Assembly: GCF_014196765.1 (NCBI RefSeq)
Contig: NZ_JACIEE010000002.1
Span: 434,001-498,000 of the forward strand
DNA length: 64,000 nucleotides
Reading direction: 5' to 3'
From: Mycoplana azooxidifex
Lineage (GTDB): Bacteria; Pseudomonadota; Alphaproteobacteria; Rhizobiales; Rhizobiaceae
Positions 19,444 through 27,514 of this stretch are shown here, piece after piece. A program made the position numbers and the translations under genes. How positions within the stretch are numbered: position 1 is the stretch's first letter; every line of letters begins with the position of its first letter. The notes beneath the pieces were generated by a model, which made no database searches, was not told where the DNA came from, and saw nothing but the letters and a program-made list of their open reading frames with translations.

Positions 19444-20937
19444 CTAAGTCCCGAACCGTTCCACCATCAGGCCATGACGCAGGCCGCGGTCGCTGACCGT
19501 AAGCGTGGCCTTTCCAAGCTTCTGCATGACCCTGCGAACGATCAGGGCACCCGCGAGTATGACCTCCGCCCGGTTCGCCTGCAGTCCGGTGATGGTTCGC
19601 CTGGCGTTGGCATCGCGAGATCGGTAGAGGTCGATTTGCCGGTCGATCTCGGCACTGTCGAGGACAGTGCCCTGCACGACGTCGGGGTCATACGTGGCAA
19701 GGCCATGCTTGACCGCCGTGAGGTTGGTTATCGCGCCGCCCATGCCCACGAGCGCGTCCGGAGAGCGGCGCCCGTCGAGGCGCTGGAGATCCGCTGAGAT
19801 CGCCGACATTGCCTCGCGCAGCACCTCGTCTGATACGGCGCCGTCCAGCCCGAACCGGTCGGTGTAGCGCGCGGCGCCGACGTCGATGCTGAAGCGCTCG
19901 TCGATCGTGCCCCCTTTCCCGAAGGTGAACTGGGAACTGCCGCCGCCGGTGTCGAAGACGACGAGCGAGCCCGCCGTCGATCCCAGCGCGGCCGTCGTGG
20001 CCAGATAGGCCAGCCGTGCCTCTTCCTCGCCCGAAATGACCTCGATCGTAAGGCCGGTGCGCGCGCGAACCGCGGTGACGACGTCGGCCGTGTTGGCGGC
20101 GATCCTCAGTCCGGCGGTACCGACTGCTGCGATCGCCCGCACACCCATCCGTCGGGCCTCCTCCGCCATCTTGGCAATCGCGGCCGCCGTCCGCTCGAGC
20201 GGCGCATCGCCGATCCGGCCGGTTTCCGAAAGCCCCTCGCCAAGGCGGGTGACGTCAGCGCGATCGGCAAGGGTGCGCCACCTGCCGTCCGGATCGCGGG
20301 CGGCCGCATGGAATTTCACCGAGTTGGTCCCGACGTCGACCACGGCATAACTCTCCGGCGCACCGTCGATCAGGGCCGCCAGGGCGCGGGGATAGCTTAC
20401 ATTGGTGTAGCCGCCGAGCCCCAGTCCCTCCACGGCCCGGACGACAGCGCCGCCGTCCTCGGATTCCACCGCGATCGTTCGGGTGGCCTTTCCGTTCGCA
20501 ATGACATCCGAGAGCTCGGACGTGCAGCCGCCGATCACGTATCGTACCCGCCGCTTGTGGACCTTTACGACCCGCAGCCCGCTGTCCTGGCCTGCGAATG
20601 TATCGAGGAACGCGTCGAGCGTATAACCCTCGCGCAAGGATCCAGGCGCGGGCTGATGAAGCGCGCTAAGAACCGCCGCGGTGTCGGCGGCAGCCAGCGG
20701 AAATCCCCTCTTGAGCACCGGCTCCCACTGTTCCAGCCCTTCCGGGCTCACCACCCGCAGGACCTTCAGGTCCATCAGGCCGTCGCGCACCTTCACGTTC
20801 TCGCCGCCGGGAGCGAGCAGATAGATTTCATCGCTCTCCTGAACGCCGGTCGAATCCATTTGCGCAAGCTGCTCGTCAGCCAACCCAAAGCGGCTCCCGA
20901 AGGACCGCCATTCCCAGCGCGGCATGATCTTGGACAT
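19444..20937 (-). CDS. CYTH-like domain fused to Ppx/GppA phosphatase
   Basis: Protein of 497 residues. Residues 1-195 look CYTH-like: MPRWEWRSFG, SDEIYLLAPGGENVKVRDGLM, RVVKVHKRRVRYV, GKATRTIAVESED. Residues about 200-495 are a complete Ppx/GppA phosphatase of the ASKHA fold: YAVVDVGTNSVKF (phosphate 1), GTAGLRIAAN, ISGEEEARLAYL, VFDTGGGSSQFTF (phosphate 2), VGMGGAITNLTA. Such enzymes remove terminal phosphates from polyphosphate or (p)ppGpp. The start at 20937 is set by GGAGG nine bases upstream; the frame could extend to 20976. A partial decayed copy of the N-terminal part lies at 22895-23035. Confidence 0.8.
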   Translation of the reverse strand: MSKIMPRWEWRSFGSRFGLADEQLAQMDSTGVQESDEIYLLAPGGENVKVRDGLMDLKVLRVVSPEGLEQWEPVLKRGFPLAAADTAAVLSALHQPAPGSLREGYTLDAFLDTFAGQDSGLRVVKVHKRRVRYVIGGCTSELSDVIANGKATRTIAVESEDGGAVVRAVEGLGLGGYTNVSYPRALAALIDGAPESYAVVDVGTNSVKFHAAARDPDGRWRTLADRADVTRLGEGLSETGRIGDAPLERTAAAIAKMAEEARRMGVRAIAAVGTAGLRIAANTADVVTAVRARTGLTIEVISGEEEARLAYLATTAALGSTAGSLVVFDTGGGSSQFTFGKGGTIDERFSIDVGAARYTDRFGLDGAVSDEVLREAMSAISADLQRLDGRRSPDALVGMGGAITNLTAVKHGLATYDPDVVQGTVLDSAEIDRQIDLYRSRDANARRTITGLQANRAEVILAGALIVRRVMQKLGKATLTVSDRGLRHGLMVERFGT

Positions 20938-21068
20938 GGAAGAACGCCTCCAATGCAGTTTGGACCGGAGTATCATGAAATGATACTCTCCCCGGTTCGA
21001 GGTGTAGAGTCCCAGACGCGCGTCAAGCCACGATTCCCGAGCACAGATAGTGACGGTCTGGAGACGTC

Positions 21069-22763
21069 TCAGTGGTCCATAGGTGTCGCGGTTGGCCCTT
21101 CAGCGGCGCCGTATGTTTCCAGGTATCTATGTATTCCCACTCGTGCATTGGCGAGTATTCGGTCCGCGCCCAGCCGGTCTTCAAACCCGGATGCGCGTAA
21201 ATAGTCCGCCACGTCCGGATTCAGGCCGGCGAGCCAGACGGTCACGCCTTCTTCTGCCAGGCGACGCTCCCCCTCGATCATCACCTGCAGCGCCGAGTAC
21301 TCGATATCGAAGACGCGGCTGAGATCGAGGATGAGCACCCGCGGTTTGTTTTGAGTCACGACCTCCCGGATTCGCTCGCTGACCTGCTCTGCATTAGCGA
21401 AGAACAACCTGCCTTCGGGCCGCAGCACCACAAGCCCCTCGAAGGTCTCGTCACCCGGGTGATCGGAAGACAGAGGTCGCAGGATATCCTCCCCCCGCAT
21501 GCGACCGATCACGTGCACGCGCGGGTGGGCGGCCTGACTGGCGAGGCCGAGTAGCGAGAGCGCGATCGCGACGACAATGCCCTGAAGAGTGCCGAAGACA
21601 AGCACGCCGAGGAACGCGGCAATGGCCCAGTGGAATTCCATTCGACGGGTCTTGCGGATCGCGGCGAATTCCATCGGCTTGATCAGGCCGATGGAATAGA
21701 CGATCACGATGGCGGCGAGTACCGCCTGCGGCAAAAGCCCCAGCAGCGGGGCCAAAACCAGCATCGTCGCCGCGGAGACGGCTGCCGTGACGAGCGACGC
21801 CTTTTGCGTTCGCCCACCCACCGCGCGCACCACCGCCGTCTGCGATGTTCCGCCACCGGCCGGCATGGCGCCAAAGAAGGCGCCGGACAGGTTGGCGGCA
21901 CCGGTGGCCAGAAGCTCGCGATCGCCCTTGATTGGCGGCTCGCCAGGAAGGGCGAAAGCACGTCCGGCGGCAATTGTCTCGGTAAAGCTCATCAGCGCGA
22001 TGCCCAGTGCGCCGGGCAGGAGTTGCACCGCGAGGTCGAGTGTTGGCAGTGTAATCGACGGCAGCCCCCGTGGAATGAAACCGACGGTGGCAACCCCTGC
22101 GGCGCCGAGCCCCAAAAGCCAGGACATGGCGATCCCGCCAGCAACAACCGCAAGCGGAGCCGGCGAATGCGGCAGCGCCCGCTCCAGGAGCAGAAGCAGA
22201 ACTAAGGCGGCAATACCAACGACCAGCGTCATCGCCGAGGCCTCGGGGAGGTGCCCGGCAATGCTCAGGACGTCGCGAAAGAAACCTTCCTTCGCGATGT
22301 GGATCCCAAGCAGCTTCGGCACCTGGTCGAACACGATGACGAGCCCGATCCCAGCTTTGAAGCCCGTCAGTACGGGCAGTGAGATGAAGTTGGCCACGAA
22401 CCCGAGATGCAAGACCGAGGCCAGGATAAGAATACCTCCGGTGAGGGCTGCGAGCGTCGCCGTAGCGACAATCAGCCCCTGGGCATCTCCGTCCGGCACA
22501 GCCATGCCGAGGTCCGCACCTACGAGGATCGCCAGTGTCGCAGTGGAGCTTACATTCAGCACCCGCGACGTGCCGAGCAGCGCATAGACGATCATCGGAA
22601 CGAAGGCGGTGTAGAGCCCGGCAGCCACCGGCAATCCCGCAACGGTCGCATATGCCATCGCTTTCGGCAGCACGACGGCGGCGGCGGTCAAGCCTGCGAC
22701 GAGATCCGGGCGTATCCCGGCATTGCTCCCGCTTTCCGACTTGTCGGAGCCAGCAAGTGGCAT
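21069..22763 (-). CDS. SulP-family anion transporter with STAS domain
   Basis: Protein of 564 residues with the SulP signature at the N-terminus (GLTAAAVVLPKAMAYATVAGLPVAAGLYTAF), about twelve membrane helices to residue 410, and a C-terminal STAS domain (about 435-545; VLILDLSRVFDIEYSALQVM). SulP proteins move sulfate, bicarbonate, dicarboxylates or other anions; substrate is not evident here. A bicarbonate or dicarboxylate role would suit the nearby decarboxylase system. GGAGAG precedes the ATG at 22763. Confidence 0.9.
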   Translation of the reverse strand: MPLAGSDKSESGSNAGIRPDLVAGLTAAAVVLPKAMAYATVAGLPVAAGLYTAFVPMIVYALLGTSRVLNVSSTATLAILVGADLGMAVPDGDAQGLIVATATLAALTGGILILASVLHLGFVANFISLPVLTGFKAGIGLVIVFDQVPKLLGIHIAKEGFFRDVLSIAGHLPEASAMTLVVGIAALVLLLLLERALPHSPAPLAVVAGGIAMSWLLGLGAAGVATVGFIPRGLPSITLPTLDLAVQLLPGALGIALMSFTETIAAGRAFALPGEPPIKGDRELLATGAANLSGAFFGAMPAGGGTSQTAVVRAVGGRTQKASLVTAAVSAATMLVLAPLLGLLPQAVLAAIVIVYSIGLIKPMEFAAIRKTRRMEFHWAIAAFLGVLVFGTLQGIVVAIALSLLGLASQAAHPRVHVIGRMRGEDILRPLSSDHPGDETFEGLVVLRPEGRLFFANAEQVSERIREVVTQNKPRVLILDLSRVFDIEYSALQVMIEGERRLAEEGVTVWLAGLNPDVADYLRASGFEDRLGADRILANARVGIHRYLETYGAAEGPTATPMDH

Positions 22764-22894
22764 TTCATCTCTCCATGTCAGGCGAAGCCGTGTGAAGCAT
22801 TCTTGCGCTTGTCAGGGAACAAGTCGATGCGCCAGCGCAAGTGCCGCAGGGCGAGCCAGTTAGAATTGCATTTTCAGCACTCCGGACGGTGTCT

Positions 22895-23035
22895 GCGGGC
22901 CTTCATCTCCTTCAGGCCGGGGAGGATTTTCACTCTCTCGCCGCCGGGGCGAGCAGGCAGAGTTCATAACCCCCGTCGAACCCATTCGTGCAAGCTTCAC
23001 GGCAGCCAATCCAAAGTGGGCGATAGTGCGGTCCC
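22895..23035 (-). pseudogene. Relic of the CYTH-Ppx gene N-terminal region
   Basis: Base-by-base reading shows this stretch matching 20756-20900 of the CYTH-Ppx gene in the same orientation. Shared runs include TCTCGCCGCCGG, GCGAGCAG, the GGTCGAATCCATT/CGTCGAACCCATT block, GCAAGCT and CAGCCAA-CCAAAG. Several substitutions and a deletion of about a dozen bases break any frame. It lies alone in the 407-base gap (22764-23170) between the SulP and OmpA-DUF2092 genes. The rest of the gap is A+T-rich near 23040-23160 and likely holds the promoter of the gene at 23171. Confidence 0.7.
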
Positions 23036-23170
23036 TGCCAAATAAACACGAAAATTAAAGTGCTGTTTGTCTCCAGGCGTGCTATGTTTATATTCTAATA
23101 TTCGCGCTGATTATAGCATTGAACGTGTATTGTAATTTAATCCCCAGTAAAAAGTGGAAGGATTGTTGCG

Positions 23171-24433
23171 ATGTTAAGCACACTCACGAACACGCTTGAG
23201 CTCAAAAAAATCATAAGCTTCGGGCGGGTTTCTAGTAGAGACAGATCAATTCGCAGCTGTTTCCTACGCGAAATATTCGCGGTGGCTGTCCTTTCTGCCG
23301 TCGCAACTACCCCCTCGTGGGCCCAGGGCATGGACGACCCGAGCACGCAGTACAGCAAGGAAGCCATGCAGCAGGCGCTTGAGACCAGGCAGCAGTACGA
23401 TGTCCATGGCCTGCGCTTCGACACCGACAAGTCGACTCTTCAGCCGGGCGCGGAACCGCTTCTCGATGACATAGCGACGGCGCTGAAGAATTTCCCCGAT
23501 TGGAGCTTGAGAATTGTCGGCCATACCGATGCGAGCGGCAGTGCGGAAACCAACGAACGTCTTTCCCTTGAGCGTGCCGACACGATCAAGGTGGCGCTGG
23601 TTGACCGAGGGATCGACCCTGACAGGTTGATGGCGGGCGGCGCTGGGCAGGATCGGCCGATCGCCAGCAATGAGACAGAGGAAGGAAAAGCCCTCAACCG
23701 TCGCGTCGAACTCCTGCGGGTGACCAACTCGCCCGAAGCCAGGAAACTGCTCAAGGCCATGTCCGACTATCTGGCAGCCCAGAAGGCCCTATCGTTCAGT
23801 TATGATGCCAATCTCCAGGTCGTCACCAACACCGAACAAAAACTTGGGCTGGCAAGTTCGGGCACCGTGATCCTCAGTCGGCCCGACAAGGTGCACACGA
23901 CACGTTCTGGCGGGTTTGTCGAGAGCGAAGCCTTGTTTGACGGAAAGATGCTCACGCTCGTTGGAAAGAACGTCAACAAGTACACGCAAGTCGAAATGCC
24001 CGGCACGGTCGATCAGCTGATAGACGAGCTGAAGGACAAGCACGGACTGCCCTTGCCGGCCGCCGACTTGCTGATGACCAACGCATATGACGAACTGATG
24101 CAGGGTGTCTACGATTCAAAGGACCTGGGAAGCGGCGTGGTCAATGGCCACGAGTGCGATTCTCTTGCCTTCCGCAAGGACGATGTGGATTTCCAGATCT
24201 GGGTCGCCCACGGCGAACAGCCATTCCCTTGCCGTTTGGCCATTACCTCCAGGGAGGTCAAGGGTGCGCCGGAATACACGGTTCAGATCAGAGACTGGAA
24301 GTCCGGCGACGCGGTCATGCTGGATGATTTCTCTTTCAAGAACCCGACAAATGCCGAAAAGATCGATGTGAACGACCTCAAGCAGAACCTCAGCGAATTG
24401 CCGGGGAACCTCGTCCTGGGAGATGGAAAATGA
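23171..24433 (+). CDS. OmpA-like domain fused to DUF2092
   Basis: Protein of 420 residues. A signal-like segment (EIFAVAVLSAVATTPSWAQG, about 35-55) follows a long N-terminal leader, so the true start may be internal. An OmpA peptidoglycan-binding domain occupies about 75-195 (LRFDTDKSTLQPGAEPLLDDIA, IVGHTDASGSAETNERLSLERA, NRRVEL). Residues about 200-415 fit DUF2092, a periplasmic LolA-like beta domain (FSYDANLQVVTNTEQKLGLASSG). The fusion suggests a wall-anchored periplasmic protein that handles a hydrophobic ligand or lipoprotein. The next gene overlaps its stop by four bases. Confidence 0.75.
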   Translation: MLSTLTNTLELKKIISFGRVSSRDRSIRSCFLREIFAVAVLSAVATTPSWAQGMDDPSTQYSKEAMQQALETRQQYDVHGLRFDTDKSTLQPGAEPLLDDIATALKNFPDWSLRIVGHTDASGSAETNERLSLERADTIKVALVDRGIDPDRLMAGGAGQDRPIASNETEEGKALNRRVELLRVTNSPEARKLLKAMSDYLAAQKALSFSYDANLQVVTNTEQKLGLASSGTVILSRPDKVHTTRSGGFVESEALFDGKMLTLVGKNVNKYTQVEMPGTVDQLIDELKDKHGLPLPAADLLMTNAYDELMQGVYDSKDLGSGVVNGHECDSLAFRKDDVDFQIWVAHGEQPFPCRLAITSREVKGAPEYTVQIRDWKSGDAVMLDDFSFKNPTNAEKIDVNDLKQNLSELPGNLVLGDGK

Positions 24434-24642
24434 ACGTCTATAAGCGCACGGGAATAGTTTGGCTCGCTGTGGCGGCCGCACTTTGCATCGGTGATATGGC
24501 GAGCGACGCGCCAAGCATATTGCTCCCCAGCTTCGTCTCTCCTGCCGCTGCCGTAGTCGGCCGACCGCTGACGCCGGTCAGCGTGGCCGGTGTCGCCCGA
24601 CGGACGACAAGGCGTTGCGCCGCCGGCGTCTACAATTGTTAG
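24430..24642 (+). CDS. Small secreted protein after OmpA-DUF2092
   Basis: Protein of 70 residues starting at an ATG that overlaps the previous stop (ATGA at 24430-24433), so it is translationally coupled. It has an N-terminal hydrophobic segment (VWLAVAAALCIGD) and a short mature region with Arg-Arg-Thr-Thr-Arg-Arg and two cysteines near the end (RRCAAGVYNC). The coupling implies a joint role with the OmpA-DUF2092 protein. Function unknown. Confidence 0.6.
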   Translation: MNVYKRTGIVWLAVAAALCIGDMASDAPSILLPSFVSPAAAVVGRPLTPVSVAGVARRTTRRCAAGVYNC

Positions 24643-24779
24643 GCGACCCCACGGGTGCGCATTAGGGGATAGTTGGGGATAACGGTTGGCGTCAAATTCC
24701 ATGGGCGGCGCGGCGATGGGGAATATGTTGCCGCCGCAGCCCAAACGCCAAAGAGATTGCAAGTCTCCAAGCCACCAGG

Positions 24780-25264
24780 CCCCCGCAACCACCGAAACTT
24801 GTAAATTCGACCATTCTCCCCTCCTAACATCAAGCTCCTCCGCGTAAGCGTCGAGGAGCTTTTTGCGTTTGACCTCTGTATCGAGCTCGCCGGCGGCAGC
24901 GCGCATCTCAAAATCATGCGCGCGGAGAAGCTTCATCCGTTGTTCGAGGATGGTCGAGGCCGCCATCGCAGCCAGGATCGATGCGATCTGTCCATGGACT
25001 TCCAGTGATGCTGGCTGATGGCCGGGCGTCTTGCCGATCACGACTTTCTGATCCCGCTTCCTAGCTCGTGCCAGCAGGGCCTGAATACCGGGAGCTCGTG
25101 CCGCTCACCGCATGGTCGGTAAAGACATCAATCAGCTTCCACCCGCGGCTCTCGATGAAATCGCGGCCGAGTTCGATCTGCGTTTCGATCGATACTTCGT
25201 TCTGCCGTTCGGTGGAATAACGGGCATAGAAAGGACGTTTTTGAGCATGATAGCTCCACTCGGA
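24780..25264 (-). pseudogene. Deleted serine recombinase (resolvase family)
   Basis: Read on the minus strand, 25264-25061 encodes the N-terminus of a large serine recombinase: KRPFYARYSTERQNEVSIE (with the catalytic Ser of ARYS), then DFIESRGWKLIDVFTDHAVSGTS, ending at a TAG. After a frameshift, 25041 to about 24780 encodes the C-terminal region typical of the same rhizobial recombinases (GKTPGHQPASLEVHGQIASI…LLDAYAEELDVRRGEWSNLQ). The whole middle, several hundred residues, is missing. It is therefore an internally deleted, inactive gene marking a former integrative element. Confidence 0.78.
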
Positions 25265-25353
25265 ACGGTGGTGGCAAAACCTAAACAGAGAATCTGGCTT
25301 TCCAGGCCGGTGGACGAATCCTGCCGCCCGCGGGCCTGGCAGTTGGCGAACTG

Positions 25354-25923
25354 TTATGTTGCCGATCCCGGCGGATCGTAGGTGAACCAGTCGCTGTGCC
25401 AGTTCTGTCCATCGAAGCCCTGATAGCCGAGGCCAGGACTATACCAGCCTGTGACTTCCCGGGAGATGGGCCTGTCTTCGGGGAAGGGGGCGTCGACCTC
25501 TTCCACCGTCTTGTTCCATGTCCGGAAGGTGAACACATGGGTTCCGACGGCCTTGACGGAGCTGCCTTGGCGTTTGCGGTAGCGGGCTCCGGGCATGACA
25601 TAGACGTGCAGGCAGATCTCGCCCTGTTCGTTGAAAGTCTTGCCGGGCGACTGTCCATGGGGATTGAGCGCCTGGATCGCCACGCGCAGCGCGAAGGTCT
25701 CGATCCTTTCGCAGAATTCCGCCGGCAACGCGAAGGACCGTAGGATGTGGCCTGTGTCATCATCGATGGCGATCATCATCTTGCCGCTTTCAGTCTCGTG
25801 CTGGCGGCAGGCTTCCTGCATGGCGGCGATCATCCGTTTCTGGCTCTTCATGCCGTAACGGTTTGCGAGTGAACTGGGCGTCGCCGCCGGCGAAATCATA
25901 CCCGCGCGGATATCGCGCAGCAT
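25354..25923 (-). CDS. Unknown protein, possibly amber-truncated
   Basis: Protein of 189 residues from an ATG at 25923, with no recognised family. It has a helical, Arg/Ala-rich N-terminus (MLRDIRAGMISPAATPSSLANRYGM), a central beta-like part (ICLHVYVMPGARY, THVFTFRTWN) and an aromatic C-terminus. The same frame continues upstream: a 30-codon segment starting at an ATG (26040) ends in TAG at 25948-25950, directly followed by SSTRLGRRMLRD…. This may be one 229-codon gene interrupted by a nonsense change. It sits beside the recombinase relic and probably belongs to the same element. Confidence 0.45.
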   Translation of the reverse strand: MLRDIRAGMISPAATPSSLANRYGMKSQKRMIAAMQEACRQHETESGKMMIAIDDDTGHILRSFALPAEFCERIETFALRVAIQALNPHGQSPGKTFNEQGEICLHVYVMPGARYRKRQGSSVKAVGTHVFTFRTWNKTVEEVDAPFPEDRPISREVTGWYSPGLGYQGFDGQNWHSDWFTYDPPGSAT

Positions 25924-26121
25924 GCGGCGGCCGAGACGTGTCGATGACTAGCTCATCAGGCTGGTCCGCAGGGTCGGCCAGGTTTTGTACGCGGTTTCGT
26001 TGCCCTTGCCTGCGGCGGCGATGTTCCGGTTTTGTGACATTGGATACTCTTCAATGGTCGTGGATGAGGGGGATTTGAAGTGGCCGGCACGTCCATCTGT
26101 CGTCGCCGGCCTGATTGCACT

Positions 26122-26736
26122 TTATTTGCGGGGAATGTCGGCCATGGCGGCGGACCGCCCCGTGACGACAAACACCCGTTTGACGCGCTTGCTGCGTCTG
26201 GGAGCGTCGTCGGCGTCGACGACCTGGCCCTCGGTAAAGGTGTCGCAGAACAGCCAGCCGCTGACTGCGACGTAATGCCGGGTGACGCAGACGATGGTCG
26301 GATGGCTGCGCAGCAACCCCTGTCGGCTCTCAAGAAAAGCGGCCAGCGTCGGGTTGCCGGGCACGGTCTGCCAGTGGCCGTGGAAGCCGAGCGAGCGCAT
26401 GGCGTGTTCGACCTCGCGATCTCTCGTGCCCATGATCGGTGGCGAGCGCGGCCTGTCTCTCCAATGGCTACCGAAGCGGGCGAGGCGGAAGCAGTCCCGT
26501 ACGAGCGAGACCGGCGCGCCGGTGATGGCTGCCACGGCCGTCGGGCCGCACCAGGCCCTCGAGCGTGTGTCGTTGATGACGGTGAAGAGCTTGCCGGGTT
26601 CGAGTACCGGTACGCCCGATGGGACGGGGAGGGGCGGCAAGGGCGCCAGGGCCACGGCTGCCGGGCGGACGCCGCCCTGGGGAAGATCCGGCAAGACCTC
26701 CGTGGCGAGGGAGGATGCTGGGATGCGAATGGACAT
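26122..26736 (-). CDS. Papain-like cysteine-peptidase-fold protein
   Basis: Protein of 204 residues with a Cys/His arrangement of the C39/papain type: SRAWCGPTAVAAITG (Cys near residue 63), RHYVAVSGWLFCDTFTEG (His near 160) and a following Asp in VVDADDAP. A proline-rich N-terminal region of about 45 residues precedes it. The ATG follows AAGGAGCATGACGC. Similar proteins occur on plasmids and integrated elements; whether this one is a peptidase is not proven. It heads the same minus-strand group as the gene at 25354. Confidence 0.55.
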   Translation of the reverse strand: MSIRIPASSLATEVLPDLPQGGVRPAAVALAPLPPLPVPSGVPVLEPGKLFTVINDTRSRAWCGPTAVAAITGAPVSLVRDCFRLARFGSHWRDRPRSPPIMGTRDREVEHAMRSLGFHGHWQTVPGNPTLAAFLESRQGLLRSHPTIVCVTRHYVAVSGWLFCDTFTEGQVVDADDAPRRSKRVKRVFVVTGRSAAMADIPRK

Positions 26737-27440
26737 GCGTCATGCTCCTTTGGTTGCACATCGTTTTGTTCGGGATGTCGGGAAAAAACGATGACGGGAC
26801 CGTGGGAGCCGGTATTTACCGTCGCTAGCTCTCTGACGGCAGGTCGGTTGTTCCCAAGCGCTCACAACCGCTTGGGACGACACTGTCGTTCCTTAAACGT
26901 GGGGTGGTTTTGGCGCACGGGCAAGCGTGCGATACAAAAATGACCACGGGTGTGTAGCATGGTTAATTAGTGGCCTTCGTCAGTGTCGTTAATCGGAGGG
27001 AATCCGATGTGTATCGAGGTGCAAGACCATTCAGATGGGTTTGCCGCGCCTTGGAAAAAAATTGAAGCACGTCATGCGCGGGTCACGACGATGCATGTTG
27101 ATTTACGCTTGCGCGATTCCTGACGCGGGATTGCCGATTCCCTTCTACCGTCTGGCGATTCCGGGACAAATGATGTTTGCGGCAACGGCGTTTGCGACAG
27201 GCTCGATGCCCATTCTTAGCAGCAAAGCGGTATTGGTTTACGAGCGCTCGCTTTCAAATTTCCCCGGACTGTCGTTCCGGAATGTCGTACAAGACTGTCG
27301 TACACACATATTAGGTGATCATGATTTGTTAACCTTCTCAAAGGCTTGAAAAAAGGCTGATTCCTTAGCTGGGAATCCTGGCGCCCCAGCCACTATGTCC
27401 GCTCTCCCTCCAATCCGCCGCCAATTTCCCTCCTTTGCCT
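26737..27440. other. Intergenic region with TGTCGT repeats
   Basis: About 700 bases without a supportable gene; a 104-codon plus-strand frame at 27035 lacks a family and a good start. TGTCGT occurs at 26884 and 26984 and then three times with a 13-base period (27270, 27283, 27296). This is the junction between the accessory island and more ordinary gene content. Confidence 0.4.
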
Positions 27441-27512
27441 CCGATCGATCTTTCTAGTTGACTAGGAAACAATCCCCGTATACTTTCCAAGTCAACTATA
27501 AAGATCGATCGG
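27441..27512. promoter_or_regulatory. 29-bp inverted repeat over the marR promoter
   Basis: Arms 27441-27469 and 27484-27512 are inverted copies matching at 27 of 29 positions, separated by 14 bases. Each arm runs CCGATCGATCTTT then TAGTTGACT and GGAAA. A promoter fits inside: TTGACT at 27458-27463, 17 bases, then TACTTT at 27481-27486. The repeat ends two bases before the MarR start codon, so it is probably the regulator's own operator. Confidence 0.75.
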
Positions 27513-27514
27513 CC

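Noticed and set aside
24283-24780. Continuation of the recombinase C-terminal frame into the OmpA-DUF2092 gene
   Set aside because: Sequence past about 24780 loses family resemblance and overlaps the coding strand of two other genes; it is run-on of a dead gene.
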